Assembly (NCBI GenBank): GCA_018697195.1
Contig: CM031879.1
Coordinates: 36,443,408 to 36,507,407 of the forward strand
DNA length: 64,000 nt
Reading direction: 5' to 3'
Source: Certhia americana
Taxonomy: Eukaryota; Chordata; Aves; Passeriformes; Certhiidae
Below, one piece after another: positions 53,584-64,000 of this stretch (positions within the stretch are counted from its first letter, which is position 1; each line of letters starts with the position of its first letter). Below the pieces are notes generated by a model. The model ran no database searches and was not told the origin of the DNA. It saw only the letters and a list, made by a program, of their open reading frames with translations. A program made the translations under genes and the position numbers.

Positions 53584-55499
53584 TCTCCTCTAACTGAGTA
53601 TATGAGTATTGATTATGAACAGAATTGATAATTTTCAAGTAAAACAAGAAGTGCTGAACTCCATTCTAAATCTATATTGGATCACTACTAAACTTCATAA
53701 ACTTTGGAGCCTACCTTTGTTCTGACATCTTTCTGTACTCTGCTGTTCCTGTACATCTGAAACAACTCCTGCACACAATGTTTTCAGACTTCTGGCTTAG
53801 TCCATGTACTCCCCCTTTGACTATGATGAATCTTCTGCAGAGCTATTTATAATTTACTGTTCTCCTCAAAGTTCTTTTATTGATATCATATCCATCTGGT
53901 GGTGCAGTGCTGATACCATCATGTCTCCTGCTGAACACTATTCTCTTGCTTCATTTGTAGCATCCTGTCGGTATCCATCCTTTGAGGCAGGGAACATCTG
54001 GTTTTTATACACTGATTAACCTTGAATGGAGACTCCAGGGCTCTCAGGTAATACAAATAGATGATGACGATAGCAATATGATGTGAGGCTCCAGCCTAGC
54101 ATATTGATTTCACCAACATATGAATATCAAGTTTTGGAATAAAATCTGGTGCTTCAAAATCCATTTTTAAACTCTTAAATATTTCCCTGGAACCATTATT
54201 TCTTCTTTGCTTTTCTAGCTAATCCAAAATTGAAATTTTGAATAATTTCCTGTTCAGATAGCGATGTAACTTATACTTACTGGATGGAATTAAAGAATAC
54301 TTTCTATAGGGAAGTGAAACACATAAATATTTTCATAGATTGTGAGAGGAAAGTTTTGTAAACATGTGAATAATATGCCAATTGGAGCACAGAAAGCCTG
54401 TAAGGGTTTTTTTTACCTTTTTCTTCAGAAAAATTAAGAAGAATGACTGTTTTTACAAAAAGATGTCATTAACCATCCTACGCAATTGTGCAGGCCTTCT
54501 ATCCTTGAGCAAAATACAGTGGAATGAAGTCAATAAAGGAATCAAAGTTTAAAACATCAAGAAGTTAATAGGGGTTTTAAGAGCAAAAGGGGTAATGTGC
54601 TTTTAGAGAATCATAATTCTAGATGCCAATGATACAACACATTTTTAATCATTTTCTCACTGATTTGTTGGGTCTTTCTTACTCTGGATGTAACAATTTT
54701 AGATCCCTAGTGAAAGCAAATGGAAGAATTTGGATGATGCCAAAGGTGAACTTGGGAAATAAACTAAAACTGATCACAGCTGGAAAAATTTGCTTCTTTA
54801 GTGTTAATTCAGACAAATAGTAGATATTGCCTTTTTAAAGACAGCTTAAGCACCACATGGTACATTCATTTTTTAAAGAGAACTAGATCATTGTCTGTAT
54901 AGTAGGACTGTAACAGCGTGGTAGGAAACTTGGTTTCCTAACTTCAGTCTTAGTGTGACAGTCTATGCAAACTTTACATTTGTACAATCTCCTGCTATCA
55001 GGAAATAATGAAGAGTGTTAGTAATATGGAAGAACAAGATAGCTAGCACCACTGCTGGTTGCTATCTTTGCACTGTACAAGAAAACAAATACTGGTTTTG
55101 TCGTCTCATAAAATCCCTTCTGCTTAGGGTCATAGCCAGGCCCTGGAGCCAGTACTTTCTCATGCCTTGTACCAGCTCATCTGGCTGTGCCACCACCTAC
55201 TCCTACCCATCCATAGCTTCTGCCAGAACAGTTCTGTGTTTTCAGCTGGGTAATATGCCCTGGGACAGGTAGGCTTCTCAGTACATGGAATAGCCAAGAT
55301 GCATCTCTGAAAACAGCAAGCTGGAAACCAGCCCCTTTCAATGGGAGGTGTTTAGGCAGCTCAGCTGGATGGAATGAGCACACTGGGTCTCTGAGAGGTT
55401 TGTGCAGCCAGTTGTATATTCAGAAGTAGAAGGTCTGCCTTGGTTTAGTGGTTGCTAACAGTGGAGGGAGTCTGCCTTGAAAGTGGTTTCTGTGTCAAT
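53584..55499. other. unique non-coding DNA
   Basis: No gene or repeat is recognised. Composition is AT-rich to about 55050, then moderately GC-richer up to the LTR complex. Open frames are at most 85 codons. Confidence 0.55.
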
Positions 55500-55940
55500 G
55501 GTGTCGTGGACTCCAGATGGATGCCAGGCACCCACCAAAGCTGTTCTATCCCTTTTGTTCTCAGGTGGACAGGGAACAGAAAATATAATGAAAAGCTCCT
55601 GGACTGAGAAAAGGACAGGGAGGAATCTTACACTGTTACCATCATGGCAAAACGGACTCAGCTTGGGGAAATTAGTTTAATCTATTACCAATCAACAGAG
55701 TTGGGTAATGTCTTGGGTTGCAGTGCAAGATGTAACCAGAAGTGTGTATTCTATCACCATCTGTTGAAACTGGGCTGGGTATGGGGGTGGGGCAAATCCC
55801 CTGTTAATGGGTTAGCTGTTAAAAAAACAGCTGGGGCAGTTTTCTTTATCTCTTCCACAACCCTTCCTCTGTCCAGGGAGATATCTTCTGCTAATGGGCC
55901 ACTGAGTCTCACTGCATGACTGATTAACTTACATCATCCC

Positions 55941-55995
55941 ATTGGGAGATGCTCCATCCAGGGGGAGGAGCCAAGCATTCCTTCCTGGATAAAAG
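55941..55995 (+). promoter_or_regulatory. LTR promoter: CCAAT, G-rich box, TATA
   Basis: ATTGG at 55941-55945, GGGGGAGGAG at 55961-55970 and GATAAAAG at 55988-55995 are spaced like a compact RNA polymerase II promoter. Transcription would start near 56020-56025 and run to the right. Whether it is active today is unknown. Confidence 0.6.
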
Positions 55996-56268
55996 TCTGG
56001 GAGTTGGGACATCAAGCAGCCTTTTCTCTGCTGGATTCCCAGAGGAAAACCAGGCCCATCTACACCACCACTGGATCTTCAGAGGAAAACTACACCTTTC
56101 TACAGGATCATTGCTTCAACAGAGCCCAATCTGCAATGCCAGAAGGACTGCAGCCACCATTTAACAGGACTGCCACCAACACCCTGACCCACAGGGTGTC
56201 AGGTTTTATTCTGACTCTGTCAATGGGTTTGCTTTTTTGTATTACTGCATTTTAATTTTAATTCTCCT

Positions 56269-56274
56269 AATAAA
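56269..56274 (+). terminator. LTR polyadenylation signal
   Basis: AATAAA lies about 275 bp downstream of the TATA-like box and 145 bp before the LTR end, the normal position at the R/U5 boundary. Confidence 0.65.
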
Positions 56275-57325
56275 GAACTGTTATTCCTATTCCCATATTT
56301 TTGCCCAAGAGCCCCTTCATTTCAAAATTATAATAATTCAGAGGGAGGGGGTTTACATTCTCCATTCCAAGGGAGGCTCCTGCCTTCCTTAGCAGACACC
56401 TGTCATTCAAACCAAGACAGTTAACGAGAAATAAAAACTAAATCTTAAACTATCCAACCCTCCCTTCTTCCCAGGTTTAAATTCTGTCTGGATTTTGTCT
56501 ATCTCCTTCTCCCCAGAGGATCAGGGGAATGAGGAATCAGGGCTGTGGTCAATCCACCACACATTGTCTCTACTCTTCTTTCCTTTTCAGGGGGCGGACT
56601 CCTCACACTCTTCCTCTGCTCCAGTGTGGGGTTCCCTCCAATAGGACACAGTCCTCCACAATCTTGCCAAATGTAGGTCCTTCCCAGGGGTTGCAGCTTT
56701 TCTGCTCCTATGCAGGTGCCTTTCACAGGGTGCAGTCTTTCAGGAGGACACTGCTCCAGAGTGGGTCCTCCATGGGGTCACCAGTCCTGCCAGCAAACCT
56801 GCTCAGAGCAGGCTCCTCTCTCCATGGGGCCACAGCTCCTGCCAGGACCCTGCTCCAGCACAGGTTTCCCAAGGGGTCACAGCCCCCTTCGGGCTCTCCA
56901 TGCTCCAGTGTGGGGTCCTCCACAGGCTGCAGGGGAATCTCTGTTCCTCCATGGACAGGAGGGTCACACCCTGCCTTAACATGGGCTGCACCACAGGCTG
57001 CAGGGAAATCTCTGCTCCAGTTCCAGACGCACCTCCTGCCCCTCCTTCTGCACCAACCTTGGTGTCTGCAGAGCTGTTTCTTCCAGATATTCTCACTCCT
57101 CTCTTTGGCTGCTGTTCCAGCAGTTGCCCCCTTTCGTAAATCTGTTATCTCAGAGGCACTACCACCATTTTGAATGGGCTTGGCCTCAGCCAGCAGCAGG
57201 TCCATCCTGGAGCTGGCTGGAATTGGCTTTGTTGCTCATGGGGGAATCTTCTGGCAGTTTTTCACAGAAGCTGCTCCTGTAGCTCCCTCATTATCAAATC
57301 CTTGTCATACAAGAGCTTTTGCAGC

Positions 57326-60300
57326 AAACACAGGATGTCTGTCAGCCTCATCTGGGTCTTGCAGGCACCATGGGGCAGATGCCTTCTGCAGCTGAGGAGG
57401 CCTGAATGTCTCCCAGTCCTCCTGGCAGACTGAGTCCTGGCTGAGACCAACAGGAGGAGACTGGGGACACCATCCGTGACTCTGATGGCAAGGTTAGACA
57501 ATGGTGACTGGCACTCAAAGCAAACCAAAAATAGATGCAAACAGCCCAGTCACATTAGCAGGTGTTTAATTCTGTGTTCCCTGTGCTCTCTGAAGTGGTG
57601 GCTGTGGCTCCAATATTAGATGGTCACCTGGAAAGTGTTTGTCTTTGCGTAGAAGACCAGTGTACAACATGTCTATAGGAAACAAAAATTGAGAGTTGTA
57701 AGTCATCAAGACAGGTGTTATTTTCTGACAGTAATATAGTGATCCAGTTTATTTACAGCCAGTCATAACAGCAAAAGAGCAGAACATAAATCTTTAAAAG
57801 AGTGTTAAAGGTGGAAAGACAACTGTGGAAGAGCATATATGCCAGGAGAAAGGAATGCATTGGAGACTGTGATTATTTTTGCCTTATTTACTGTACATAT
57901 TTTAGATACATTATTAATTAAAATGATACGAGTGTGCTGGTATGTCTTTTGTTCTGAAGATGGGTTGTGAGGAAATGGAAAATCTGAACCTTCTTGGTAT
58001 AGATATGCTGTAGCAAAATTTAATATATAGAAAAAAAATTCTGGAGAAAAGAGTCAGTAAGGATCACATCGTTTAGTAGAACATGGCCCAAATTCAAACT
58101 CCTTTTAAGTGTTTACATCACTGCTTTTGGTTTGTATCTCTGCTGACTGTCATCTGGGTTGCACATGATCTGAATTCATACAGATGAAAATCTCCCTTAA
58201 AAGTCAATCATACTTTTCATTATATGAGTTACACATCAAAAATAAATTGAATAAATAGAATGTCCATGAACACATCCTATCTTCTCTTCATCTAATCACA
58301 GAAGTAATGACTCATTTTTATGACAAAGATGATATTGATACATCAATAACTATTACCTCTGGTTCTTAATTTTGATTCTTAATCCAATTAATTTAACTTT
58401 TTTTTAATAGTTATACATTCAATTAATGGTTACCATGGAGAGTGAAAGTACACAGTGTAACGTCAGTTCTGAATCTATTAATATGAAATGATCAGTTTGG
58501 TTATGTTTCAGCTATTTTACCAGTAATAACTATGAAAATGAAGAGAACCACAATGTTTATATGACCATTATGTGCTGTTAACCACTAAATTATATGGCAG
58601 CCATGTGATTTCTTGACATTTGTTAGATTATGTTCACTATCATAAAGAATTTGTAACCCAAAAATGAAAAAACCTATGAGTATTCAGAACACTCTCATCC
58701 ACTATGTTAAGAGTGTTTATCTCTTTGTACTCTTTGCTCTGCAAAGAGATCACATTGCTTCAAAAGAACTGTTTTTCACAGACAAGTAGATCCAAACTTT
58801 TCAGTTTTCACGGTGTTCAAAAGCTGCTATTATTGGAAAGGAGATTATCCCTGCCATTTGTATGATATCATGGTAGTTTGTCAAGTTGCATCAGGTGACT
58901 TTGAATTCCCCCTGTCCTGTAAAACCAAACAGCTGCTGATGGGCTCTTGTAAATCTGAGCTACAGATGTAAATGAATTCTTAACATTTTGATACCAAATA
59001 GAATGCTTATTGGCAAAGAATTTTTTGTTTTGTCTTGAAAAATGTTCATTTGCATTCCATCATGTTAGTGCAAAATTTGCTGAAGAGATTTTCTTTGTTT
59101 TTCCAAATTTATTTTTAAAAGGAGTCTCTCTTTAAGAGAATCTATGACCTTGAAAGTTTTGAAATACACACAAATAAATGGGTAAAGGAAATTAAACTCT
59201 TGCAAAAAGGAAATGGAATAGCTTATCAAGTATCTGTCCAATTTTGAATACTAGACTTTTTTATCAATAATCATGAAGAAGTTACAAACATCTAAGAGAG
59301 CCACTGATAGCTTTTGATATTTATATAGGGATCTATGGGAAATGCAATAATACTGACTACACTATGAACTGATCCTTTTCAATCCTCAACTTAGTGCACA
59401 TTCCAGAACTTTCTACTCCAAGGAGCAATTCATCCATAGGAAAACCAGAACATATTTCATCAGGTAGAGCTGCAGTTATGGTGTACCTGTGGTTTTCTCC
59501 CTTTCCCGTTTAGAAAGGAATATGCTACAGAAAGCAGCTAGGTAGGGCCAATGTGATTTCACACAGAAAAGCATTTCTCATGGATGTCAAGATAACAGTT
59601 GCTGCTACCAGCACTCAGAAAGTGAGATCAGAGGACTCTCAGGATATCCTTGCAATCTGTTTTGAGTGCATATATTTTTTAGGGTTTTGTCTGTTATACA
59701 CACACACGCACACACACACACATATATATATATAATATTTCAATATAGTATAATATTTTAAAATAAGTGTTCAGGCCAAATAATATTTCTCTTTATCTTT
59801 CCCTTATGAGGAAAAGATGTGGCTACAGGAATGTTATTTCTGTATCTTTGGCTTTATTTTTTGCATAATACTATTTTTAAATTTTTAACATCATATTCTT
59901 CTTGTGTTGACTTGAATACAGATACATTTATAACTTTCACAGCTTTTAGATAACAAAATGCCCTTACATTTTCTGCCTCTCATAGAACCAAACCTCACTC
60001 TACTAAGCTGCAGGAATGAGAGTCTTCAGAGCAAAGAACTGAGTATTGCTAAACTAGTAGCCATGAAAATTGATTCTATAATGCATTGCAAAATTACATG
60101 ATCTTCTAAGTTATTGTGGGCCACCTTAAAATTTTATACAGATAGACACGATAGAAAGTCACATGCTAAGTGAAAAGATTCAGTAAATCATGGCAAGGAA
60201 ATTGTTTAGATATAAATATGAGAAGAGAGGAGATGTTACATCTGTCAGTATTTTATTTCTCAACAGATTTTTGAGTGATATCTTGTGTTCTGAAGAAGCA

Positions 60301-60463
60301 CTAAATCCACCAAAGATCGGATTTCTGAAATGGCTTAGCAGTAATTTGCAAGGAGAAATATATCACACATCATTGGTTTGGTGGATAAACTATGGGATTT
60401 CAGTTAAATGGTATGAGCAAACATCCATAGATATTCTGGTAATTTGACTGGACATTAGGTGAA
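57326..60463. other. unique non-coding DNA, GC-richer at the left edge
   Basis: The first roughly 150 bp (57326-57480) are still GC-rich and may belong to the LTR complex or to an unrecognised repeat. After that the sequence is AT-rich without supported genes. A CA/TA microsatellite lies at 59698-59734, and ATCTCTTTG/CAAAGAGAT arms at 58719-58750 could form a 9-bp stem. Confidence 0.55.
59698..59734. repeat. (CA)n(TA)n microsatellite
   Basis: About twelve CA units, one reading CG, are followed by about six TA units. Confidence 0.9.
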
Positions 60464-60547
60464 ATTCAGAAACAGACAGTGTTCTGTTTCTGAATAAAAA
60501 CTCAACAGTCTGACTAACTTCCAGTTCTGAAAAAAAAAAAAAAAAAA
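60464..60547 (+). repeat. 13-bp hairpin, AATAAA and A18 tract
   Basis: ATTCAGAAACAGA (60464-60476) and TCTGTTTCTGAAT (60483-60495) are exact reverse complements with a 6-nt loop. AATAAA overlaps the right arm (60493-60498), and a run of 18 A begins 31 nt later (60530-60547). This resembles the 3' end of a processed, reverse-transcribed RNA copy. The 85-codon frame just upstream (60190-60447) has no recognised homology and I found no target duplication, so a retrocopy remains a guess. Confidence 0.45.
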
Positions 60548-62685
60548 GCTAAGGAAAAAAATATTAAAGTGGGAAAAAGCCTACACATTTAATTAATTGT
60601 CACATACAAAAGTAAAGGTCAGTTTGAGGGCACTTGAAAACTCTTCTTGAAATTCTTTTTTTTATTCCTGTACTCATTCATTGGTAGAAGTAGCACAGTC
60701 TGATTTGCTTCTATCAGGTTAAAAAAACAAAACAAAACACTAAATCCCAGGTAAAGGAGAAAAAATCTCCATAACTAAGAAATTAAAGCAGGAAAAATGT
60801 AGTTGTTCTTTCTTGATCCAGAATGAACTTGCAGTATCAGCAGTTCCAACATTTTTCTGCAGTGTTTTGTGAGCAACTTTCACGTGACATAAGTGATAGA
60901 AAGCATTTGTGAAAAGTACTGCATAAGTGATTTCACACATGATTTTCTGCTATTTCATGGGTTACAAAATCAAATATCCATAACTTTCTGTCATACTAAG
61001 GTGAAATAGGCACAAGAATCACTCAAATTTCCTCAGTTCTTGACCAGCCTTAGAAATAAAACGGTACTGTTTGCATCTACACATAAATAAGGACCACCAC
61101 ACAGCAATGCAAAAAGATACTTTGGTGTTTCTCAACTTTGGGATTTTGACTCAGATATTACTAGGTCTTTAATTGCTTTAATTACATATTTTCAATTTAA
61201 AATAAAAATCTCAGTTCTACATAGTTCATCTTAGTTTATGAATTGACTATTGCGTTTGAGCTTTCATCAGTATATGTTACCAATCTTTTTGTTGTAGTGC
61301 TTGCAGGAGTTAAAATTGGAGGCTAGCTAAACACATTGGTTTACACCACTTTATTTATGTTTCTTTATGCTTCACATGTTTCCATATAGCTTCACAGCAT
61401 TCATCCACTTCCCATCTGCTTATCTGAAAAGCAGCATGTTCAAAAATACCAATACATACCAGACATACAAATCATTATTACTGGCTTTGTCTGGCAGTCT
61501 TAAAAATGGTAATGTTCAGGTGCACACGAATCATCTGTTGTTTTTACAGAGAAGTAAACTCCTGCTAAACAAGATTTTTTAAAGGTTTTTTTTTTTTTCA
61601 GACCAGGGCTTCAAGAAGTCATTGGGACATTGGGAATCACCAGTTCTCCATCTGACGCAATACAGAAAATTACTTTCTACGCATACACACACCCCACACC
61701 CCCCCCACACACACACATACACACAGAGTCAAATTAAAATAGCTACTTAAGGCATCCAAGTTACAAGGGAACCCCAAATTGCTTCAAATGTAGAAATCCA
61801 GTCAAATAAAAAAAGACACAGAATTGGTAGAATGCACATACAATTCCATCATTAACCTTCAGTTCTGTAGGGTTTACTTTATCCTCTAATGCACCAAAGA
61901 AATCTCAAAGCCAAAACAACAACAACAAAAACTCCTATATTACTCTTGAGCTAGGAGAAACTTGTCAAATTTAAGAAAAGATTATTAAAAAATACCTCAT
62001 AACTTAGACGACGTGTAGATTAAAAAATTCATGAGAATTTTCTCATGCCTAATGCTAACTTCATCTGATAGTGCCTGGAAATGACAGAAGGAAGAGATAT
62101 TGAAACAAATCAAAACATATTTATGCTTATATTAATTATGGCCTGCTTCATTTCACTTTTTTCTCATGAAGCCAGGAGTAACTCAGAAAACTGATCCCAA
62201 ATAGAGCTATTTCCCAAAATGACACTGACTTGACATTGAAAAAAAAAAAAATTAGTCTGATTTCTTACCTTACTGAGATGCTGTCTGTCAGATTCATTCA
62301 TTCTTCAATCATGGAATTATATGAAAAACTGCTATCTATAAATTGACAACGTCTTTGAAAGCACCTGAATCTTCCAAATCTATTTAGCTTCCTTGTAAGT
62401 CCAATAATTTCACCCTGAGGCAAGAAAAAAATGTAATAATTTTTCCTCTCTCTGAATTTAAATTCACGTAAGGCCAAAGAATCCTTCAAAAATGGGCCTT
62501 CTTCAGGGATGAACCTTCTTATTTCCCCTTTGCTGTGGGCCTAAGCATTCTGTCCTGCCTTCTCCAAACTGAAACTGTCACATATTGAATGAATTAAAGG
62601 CTCTGTAAAATACAGGGCAAAATCTACTGAGATTCAGGATGTTTGCTGGAAACATTATTTCCACAACTGCAGCTTAACCTGGACT
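60548..62685. other. AT-rich unique non-coding DNA
   Basis: No gene is supported. A CA/C-rich simple repeat lies at 61681-61727, with T and A runs near 61587-61599 and 62239-62251. Confidence 0.6.
61681..61727. repeat. CA-rich repeat with C8 run
   Basis: CA dinucleotides are interrupted by CCCC and an eight-C run, then CATACACACACA. It is simple sequence. Confidence 0.88.

Positions 62686-62718
<33 letters not shown>
62686..62718. repeat. G33 homopolymer
   Basis: Thirty-three consecutive G lie between GGACT and ACCATATTTG, in otherwise AT-rich surroundings. It creates a glycine run in one reading frame (62643-62861), which is not a gene. It can form G-quadruplex structures, and its length is at risk of being a sequencing or assembly error. 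Confidence 0.97.
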
Positions 62719-62720
<2 letters not shown>

Positions 62721-64000
62721 CATATTTGGGAGTGTATTGAAAGCAAAGTAAAACAGCCCAAAAAGCAGCTTACTGCTCTTCTACCCTTCTACTCACAAAT
62801 ACAAGAAAAGTTTAACAAGGAAAAATCAGCACAGGGAATAGAAAGAAGGCTTCTTATATAGGTAGACTGACAGGTCTGTCACTCTATTCCCCCTCTTTGC
62901 ATCTTGTTATCAAATCAGACACCCTTGGAAAGCATTTTAGGTTGCCTCGTGATGCAGAGAGTTTCTAAATATTTCAACTTCAGGTTTATTTGAGAAGAAT
63001 GTGCTGGAATAAGACCCACTCTCTCTTGCTTTGTTCTTTAGTCAAGCAGACTGTTTTTCCACCTTCACAAATGAAAAAGTTCAGAAGGTTTGGGGTGTTT
63101 ATTGGCTTCATTATACATTACAACACCATCCTGAAATCCTGCGCAGGTTGGAGCACACATCTCTGGAATGATACACTGAGAGCAGCGTTATTCTTTCAAT
63201 ATTAAAAAATAAAATCAAAAAAAAAAAAAACCCAAAGCAAAAAAATCCCCTACAAGGTCAAATTAGGAAACAGAACACCTCTGATTTATGAAAATTGTAT
63301 GCATGTATAAGCAGTATGTCTGACTTATTTTATTCAAAAACTTTATGGAGAGCTCTCAGATTGTAAGAAAAGCAAAGTCAGAAATTAGCATGGGTGTATT
63401 TAGCTCAGTTTTATCTCCAGACTGGCAGCTAGCTGCCTGTCAAAAGGTTTTAAGTAAAGTTCTTGATTGTAGGTCAGTCCTCAGTGGATAAATCACAGAA
63501 GCAGGCACAGATAAGGTGTGTGATTGGCTGTTCTCCTGCTGAGGAGAGACTGCATTAAGCTAGACTAATGAATACTGAATCATTTTCTCATCCTCAGGGT
63601 GGATACCCCTGTCAGGGCTGAGTCACTGTGCAAGCAGTATGCTGAAGTGATTTAAATTGCTGCAGCCTCTAGTGCTGGTGACAGATGGATATAAACTTTG
63701 GGCATGATACACACTCATTTCTAGGCCTTCACAAGCCATGAGTACAAATATACAAGAAAACAAACGATAAACTGTGATAAAATTCACCCATTTGTGCATA
63801 CTTGAGGAAAGAGCAAAGTGGACACTTTTTCATAGCCTTTTAAAATGACCAAAGAGGACTCTCTTTGACACTAGTCAAAGTTGGATACTTTATTCCAAGG
63901 TTACTTTGCTGCTTTTTTTTTTTCTTTCCAGAAGACTGCAGAATCCTCTGCAATAAGCAATGTGTTACCTCTGCATAATGAAACCACATCTTTTACATTT
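62719..64000. other. non-coding DNA with possible regulatory cluster
   Basis: No supported exon. An A14 tract lies near 63218-63231. The segment 63380-63720 is somewhat less AT-rich and contains the motif cluster listed at 63509-63625. Confidence 0.5.
63509..63625. promoter_or_regulatory. possible GATA / CCAAT / NF-E2-like motif cluster
   Basis: AGATAAGG (63509-63516) matches the GATA-factor site WGATAAGR. ATTGG (63523-63527) is an inverted CCAAT. GGCTGAGTCAC (63616-63626) is one base off the NF-E2 site TGCTGAGTCAY and contains the AP-1 core TGAGTCA. Such a pairing occurs in vertebrate erythroid enhancers. Single motifs are frequent by chance, and no conservation could be tested. Confidence 0.25.

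Larger units (their letters stand above)
55709..56419 (+). mobile_element. solo LTR inserted into the older LTR
   Basis: The 711-bp unit starts TGTCTTGGGTT and ends AACCAAGACA, a near-perfect terminal inverted repeat with TG...CA ends. It is flanked by GGTAA (55704-55708) and GTTAA (56420-56424), a 5-bp duplication with one mismatch, typical of ERVL-type integration. In plus orientation it has an inverted CCAAT (ATTGG, 55941-55945), a G-rich box (55961-55970), a TATA-like GATAAAAG (55988-55995) and AATAAA (56269-56274), followed by about 145 bp of U5. No internal retroviral sequence remains, so it arose by LTR-LTR recombination. Its signals are intact while those of the host LTR are decayed, which fits a younger age. 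The family is familiar from bird genomes, but I cannot give a sure name. Confidence 0.9.
55500..57325 (-). mobile_element. old avian LTR (about 1.1 kb), interrupted by a younger LTR
   Basis: Without the insert at 55709-56424, the two flanks form one unit that I recognise from memory as a common bird retroviral LTR, lying on the minus strand. The downstream part (55500-55708) carries GGCACCCACCAAAGC and AAAATATAATGAAAAGCTC blocks. The upstream part (56425-57325) carries a GC-rich array of degenerate units of roughly 50-60 bp around CTGCTCCAGNGTGGGTCCTCC and GGCTGCAGGGGAATCTCTG (about 56610-57025). After these come GACACC- and CCACCATTTTGAATGGGCTTGGCC-type blocks. The expected minus-strand polyadenylation hexamer near the split reads AATAGA and the TATA region near 57131-57145 is degraded, so this copy looks old. 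It is probably a solo LTR of an ERVL-like family. The outer ends are approximate and I found no target duplication. Confidence 0.75.

Noticed and set aside
56420..56450. Primer-binding site and internal retroviral region after the younger LTR
   Set aside because: The sequence right after the LTR end does not start TGG and continues the older, interrupted LTR, so the inserted LTR is solo.
62643..62861. 72-codon frame with a poly-glycine run
   Set aside because: The glycines come from the G33 homopolymer.
1..64000. tRNA genes, rRNA genes, CRISPR arrays, prokaryotic operons
   Set aside because: None was seen. There are no tRNA-like B boxes in a cloverleaf context, no regularly spaced direct repeats with unique spacers and no dense co-directional coding.

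Overview
This window looks like an AT-rich, gene-poor piece of a bird genome, most likely a songbird. The evidence is the repeats. There are several 5'-truncated CR1 (chicken repeat 1) LINE fragments with CR1 3' ends and recognisable pieces of CR1 reverse transcriptase, plus two retroviral LTR families that I recognise from memory as common in avian genomes. I see no bacterial-style operons, no tRNA or rRNA genes, no CRISPR array and no protein-coding exon I can defend. Open frames reach at most 135 codons outside repeats, as expected by chance in such sequence. The longer ones (160 and 214 codons) lie inside a GC-rich LTR. The window could be intergenic or lie inside a large intron; the sequence alone does not say which.

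Layout. 1-15.3 kb: unique AT-rich DNA with one old CR1 tail (about 6494-6745, minus strand) and small simple repeats. 15.3-16.1 kb: an old CR1 ORF2 reverse-transcriptase remnant on the minus strand, with its catalytic box lost. 16-31.9 kb: unique DNA interrupted by a compound TA/CA/TGTA/TG microsatellite (21788-21928) and a 184-nt uninterrupted pyrimidine run built from TTCCCC and TTTCCC hexamers (27540-27723). 31.9-44.2 kb: two short CR1 3' tails in opposite orientation, an AT-only patch and unique DNA. 44.19-44.71 kb: a candidate minus-strand solo LTR. 51.8-53.6 kb: two tandem CR1 3' fragments of different type on the plus strand. 55.5-57.3 kb: an old minus-strand LTR of about 1.1 kb, split by a younger 711-bp plus-strand solo LTR with a near-perfect 5-bp target duplication. 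57.3-64 kb: unique DNA with CA/TA repeats, a hairpin/poly(A)-signal/A18 unit, a 33-nt G homopolymer and a small GATA/CCAAT/NF-E2-like motif cluster near the right edge.

The story is one of layered retrotransposition into neutral DNA, not of cooperating genes. I found no new biological system. The most informative items are the nested LTRs, the long hexameric pyrimidine tract and the G33 tract. Family identifications and comparisons with consensus sequences are from memory; no search was run.
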